The translations under genes and the position numbers were made by a program. Below are positions 61,024 through 64,000 of a DNA stretch of 64,000 bases, in pieces; the stretch's first letter is position 1, and the number at the start of each line of letters is the position of its first letter. Source of the DNA: Emticicia sp037153985. Lineage in GTDB: Bacteria; Bacteroidota; Bacteroidia; Cytophagales; Spirosomataceae. The DNA lies in contig NZ_JBBAYI010000013.1 of NCBI RefSeq assembly GCF_037153985.1, positions 58,555-122,554 on the forward strand, read 5' to 3'. Under the pieces are notes generated by a model. The model had not been told where the DNA came from, ran no database searches, and saw only the letters and a program-made list of their open reading frames with translations.

Positions 61024-63660
61024 TTACTCGTAAATATGCGCAATGAGGTCAGCTACGAGGCCAGTCCAGCCACATTGATGCGAAGCCCCTAGTCCGGCAC
61101 CGTTATCGCCGTTAAAATATTCGTAAAATAGGTATAAATCTTTAAAATACGGGTCTTTATCAAATTTTTCTATACTCCCCATTGCTGGGCGTTGCTGTGC
61201 CTGATTCATCACAAATATATTAATCAGCCGTTGGGCTACCAGATTAGTAGCTTCTTTAATTGACATAAGATTACCTGTGTTAGTTGGGTATTCTATCTCA
61301 AAATCATCGCCATAATATTCATAGAATTTCAATAGCGAATCAATCAGCAGAAAATTAATAGGAAACCATATCGGCCCACGCCAGTTTGAGTTCCCTCCCA
61401 TTATGCTAAGGTCAGATTCAGCCGGTGTGTACTGAACACTCAGGATTTCGCCATGCAGATTAAACTTATAGGGGTTTTCATTATGGAACTTCGATAAGGA
61501 CCTGATTCCGTAGGTAGATAAAAACTCGGCTTCATCAAACATACGTTTTACGACCATTTTCATCCGATGCCCACGCAATAACGAAAGCAAGTGTGTTTCT
61601 CCTTTACCGGGTTCGTGCCAGCGTGAAATTAGTGAAGCCAAGTCGGGTCGGTTGTTTAAAACCCATTCAAGGCGGCGTTTAAAATCGGGCAGTTTAGCTA
61701 GTGTTTCTTCATTGAGTACTTCTACGGCACAAAGCGGAATCAAACCCACATAAGAGCGTATTTTCATGAAGATAGTTTCACCATTAGGTGCATGAAGTTT
61801 GTCATAATAAAACTGGTCTGACTCGTCCCACAAACCTAAATCATTACCCTTGATAGGCTTATTGATTGCCCCTGCAATATGCAGAAAATGCTCGAAGAAT
61901 TTTGAAGCCATATCCTGATACACAGGCCGTTCGAGTGAAATTTCGCAGGCAATACGAAGCATATTGAGCGTATACATAGCCATCCATCCGGTAGCATCGG
62001 CCTGCTCGAGTTTTACACCGGGTATTTGTGTATTACGGTCAAATACCCCGATATTGTCTAACCCCAAGAATCCTCCGCCGAAAATATTGTTTCCTTCTTC
62101 GTCCTTCTGATTTACCCACCAAGTGAAATTTATCAGAAGTTTATGGAAGATTTTTTCCAGAAACAGGATATCACCTTTGCCGTTGGCTTTTTTATCAATT
62201 TCGTATACTTTCCAAGTAGCCCAAGCATGTACGGGCGGATTAACATCCGAGAAATTCCATTCATAAGCTGGTAATTGCCCATTAGGGTGCATGTAGTATT
62301 CACGCAGAATAACTGCCAGTTGTCTTTTAGCAAAATCGGGGTCTATACGGGCTAAAGTAAGTGTATGAAAGGCGAGGTCCCAAGCGGCAAACCACGGATA
62401 TTCCCATTTATCAGGCATCGAGAGAATATTAGCCATGTAGGCGTGTTTCCATGTATGATTCCGTTGATAAGCCCTTCCTTTAAATTCAAAAGGCATTTTA
62501 GGGTCGCCGTTTGTCCACTCATTAATGTTATAGTAGTAGAATTGTTTATTCCACATCATACCAGCAAATGCCTGACGCTGGATTTTCTTCAATTCTTCTT
62601 CTTTGATATTCTTCTGCAAATCACCATAAAATTCTTCTGCCTCCTGAATTCTCTGGGCAAATGTTTCGTCAAAATCATCGAACGGCTTACTGATATGCTT
62701 GTTCTGGCTGAATCTTAAACGAATAGTAACGCTTCCTTCACCTTCAATTTTCCTGGTGTATTTAGCTGCCGCCTTTGACCCTATGCGGTTTGGATTAACG
62801 TACTTGTCTTTTCCGGTTACGACATAATTACTGATACCATCCTTAACAAACATCGAATTATTAGGTTTTCCGAAAACCCGCTCCATGTTGGTTTCATTTT
62901 CGCAGAACAGTAGTTCGTCGGCTTCTTCAATATATAATTTATATTTACCTATAATATGATGGTTTGCTTCAATCTGCGAATTGGCAATACCCGTAAGCAT
63001 AGGTTTTTGCTTGAAGGATTCATAGCCCCATGACCACGTATTACGGAACCAGATTGTAGGAAGTATGGTGAGCGGAGCCGCCTTTTTACCCCGATTATAA
63101 GCCGTGAGTTTTATCAGCACATCGGTTTCATCGGCTTTGGCGTACTCTATAAAAATATCGAAGTATTCATTATTATCAAAGATTCCTGTTTCGATAAGCT
63201 CAAACTCAGGGTCTTTGCGGTTTCGACGCTGGTTTTCGTCAATAATTCTTTTGTAAGGAAACTCATTCTGAGGGTACTTGTAAAGCATCTTCATATATGA
63301 ATGAGTAGGCGTACTATCCAGATAATAATAGAGTTCTTTTACGTCTTCGCCGTGTATCCCCTCAGAGCCAGCCAGCCCGTAAAGGCGTTCTTTTACTATT
63401 TTATCCTGATGGTTCCAGAACGAAAAGGCAATACACAAAAACTGTTTATTGTCTGAGATTCCGCCGATGCCATCTTCTCCCCACCGATACGCCCACGAGC
63501 GGGCCATATCATGCGACACGTAATCCCACGTGCTGCCATAAACGCTATAATCTTCTCTTACTGTTCCCCACTGCCTTTCTGATAGGTAAGGACCCCATCT
63601 TTTCCATCCTTTATTGTCTTTTCTTAGGTTTAGTCGTATCTTCTCGGCCAACTCTGTCAT
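61024..63660 (-). CDS. GH63-type glucosidase (MGH1-like)
   Basis: An 878-residue protein of the mannosyl-oligosaccharide-glucosidase/MGH1-like family. It starts KDNKGWKRWGPYLSERQWGTVREDYSVYGSTWD, as is typical for bacterial 'glucosidase' entries. The N-terminal beta-sandwich spans about residues 1-340 and the (alpha/alpha)6 barrel follows, with YPWFAAWDLAFHTLTLARID (the Asp of WDLAF is the family's usual acid candidate) and NSNWRGPIWFPINFLLI near the end. No signal peptide was seen, so it is probably cytoplasmic. Substrates may be alpha-glucosides such as glucosylglycerate or mannosylglycerate, as in some relatives. This is inference. Confidence 0.88.
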   Translation of the reverse strand: MTELAEKIRLNLRKDNKGWKRWGPYLSERQWGTVREDYSVYGSTWDYVSHDMARSWAYRWGEDGIGGISDNKQFLCIAFSFWNHQDKIVKERLYGLAGSEGIHGEDVKELYYYLDSTPTHSYMKMLYKYPQNEFPYKRIIDENQRRNRKDPEFELIETGIFDNNEYFDIFIEYAKADETDVLIKLTAYNRGKKAAPLTILPTIWFRNTWSWGYESFKQKPMLTGIANSQIEANHHIIGKYKLYIEEADELLFCENETNMERVFGKPNNSMFVKDGISNYVVTGKDKYVNPNRIGSKAAAKYTRKIEGEGSVTIRLRFSQNKHISKPFDDFDETFAQRIQEAEEFYGDLQKNIKEEELKKIQRQAFAGMMWNKQFYYYNINEWTNGDPKMPFEFKGRAYQRNHTWKHAYMANILSMPDKWEYPWFAAWDLAFHTLTLARIDPDFAKRQLAVILREYYMHPNGQLPAYEWNFSDVNPPVHAWATWKVYEIDKKANGKGDILFLEKIFHKLLINFTWWVNQKDEEGNNIFGGGFLGLDNIGVFDRNTQIPGVKLEQADATGWMAMYTLNMLRIACEISLERPVYQDMASKFFEHFLHIAGAINKPIKGNDLGLWDESDQFYYDKLHAPNGETIFMKIRSYVGLIPLCAVEVLNEETLAKLPDFKRRLEWVLNNRPDLASLISRWHEPGKGETHLLSLLRGHRMKMVVKRMFDEAEFLSTYGIRSLSKFHNENPYKFNLHGEILSVQYTPAESDLSIMGGNSNWRGPIWFPINFLLIDSLLKFYEYYGDDFEIEYPTNTGNLMSIKEATNLVAQRLINIFVMNQAQQRPAMGSIEKFDKDPYFKDLYLFYEYFNGDNGAGLGASHQCGWTGLVADLIAHIYE

Positions 63661-63686
63661 AGTAGGTAATTATTAGGTGGTATACG

Positions 63687-63694
63687 CAAAAATA
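63687..63694 (-). promoter_or_regulatory. Promoter -7 element for the GH63 gene
   Basis: On the minus strand TATTTTTG, 26 bases before the start codon. No correctly spaced -33 box was seen. Confidence 0.4.
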
Positions 63695-64000
63695 GAAAAA
63701 AATGAATACGAAGGTATAGTTTGCCCAGAATCAATTGTAAAAATTAAAAAACTTGTTGATATAATACAATAAAAACCAAGTACCCTCCGAATAACCCTTA
63801 AAAGCTGTAATTTAAAGCTATTTTGCTGGTATTAATTGTGCTTTTCGGTATATAATTATGGCTATTCACATCAAAAATGAGTAAATATAATTTAAGCAAA
63901 TATATTGCCTGATATAAGTTTTGCAGGAAATGTAATAAGAGCATGTCTAAAAATTAAATTTGTTGTTTTTTATAATCTATTGAGGATTATTTGGCAATTA
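63695..64000. other. Gene-free window end
   Basis: About 300 AT-rich bases without an open reading frame. I see no RNA gene, and no clear repeat. Confidence 0.5.

Noticed and set aside
63940..64000. Possible insertion-sequence end (GAGCATGTCTAAAAATT)
   Set aside because: It resembles some transposon termini, but no matching inverted repeat, target duplication or transposase is in the window.
1..64000. CRISPR arrays, tRNA or rRNA genes, prophage or conjugative genes
   Set aside because: None was seen: no regular direct repeats, no T-loop-like segments, and no integrase, capsid or relaxase proteins.

Overview
The window looks like chromosomal core sequence from a Bacteroidota bacterium, most probably of the order Cytophagales (relatives of Emticicia, Arcicella, Flectobacillus or Runella). 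I infer this from gene families typical of that phylum: GWxTD protein, LruC lipoprotein, DUF5723 outer-membrane protein, TPR/DUF3857/transglutaminase protein, DUF885 lipoprotein, SlyD-like FKBP and GH63-type glucosidase. There are no consistent Shine-Dalgarno sequences, and many genes are preceded by the phylum-type promoter TTTG-(17-23)-TAnnTTTG. No phage, integrase, transposase, CRISPR array, rRNA or tRNA was seen. Species is not resolvable by eye.

Layout. 1-4.8 kb: truncated TolC-type efflux protein (-), divergent SlyD-like FKBP, a beta-helix carbohydrate-binding lipoprotein, and a small VOC/DoxX/GyrI-like trio. 4.8-11 kb (-): alaS, then a three-gene cluster of crotonase-fold enzyme, alpha/beta hydrolase and a 4-hydroxybutyryl-CoA dehydratase-family flavo/iron-sulfur protein. 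11-15 kb: secreted LRR protein coupled to a MerR regulator (+), facing rlmB and a GWxTD lipoprotein (-). 15-25 kb: GNAT, Tat-type Gfo/Idh/MocA oxidoreductase, DUF5723 protein, orphan circularly permuted ATP-grasp enzyme, DUF6580 membrane protein, and the large DUF3857 protein. 25-36.5 kb: SEC-C protein, metH with divergent Lrp regulator, M20 amidohydrolase, lipoprotein hydrolase, dprA, EEP-family membrane protein, and an autoregulatory-looking HTH/membrane-protein pair. 36.6-50 kb: truncated haemoglobin, hydrolase, dacB, a beta-CASP nuclease with accA, then a tight run HAD, M50 protease, acyltransferase, metZ, coiled-coil protein, zapA, followed by rny, map and an aldo/keto reductase. 50-64 kb: rimP-nusA-infB operon (-), DUF885 lipoprotein, LruC lipoprotein, ALDH7-type aldehyde dehydrogenase and GH63 glucosidase.

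Working together: metH plus metZ give the methionine-forming steps (homocysteine formation and methylation), with an Lrp-type regulator beside metH. rimP-nusA-infB, alaS, rlmB, rny and map form a translation/RNA core. dacB, the acyltransferase, accA and the M50 protease concern envelope and lipid. Many surface proteins carry lipoboxes or signal peptides.

I did not find a clear-cut unknown defence or mobile system. The most interesting signals are regulatory: a terminator-like hairpin placed just after a textbook promoter ahead of rimP-nusA-infB; a near-perfect palindrome inside the promoter spacer of the HTH/membrane pair; a long bulged hairpin between zapA and rny that may be 6S RNA; a 12-bp terminator hairpin embedded in the merR coding sequence that serves convergent rlmB; and the 4-hydroxybutyryl-CoA dehydratase-like cluster.
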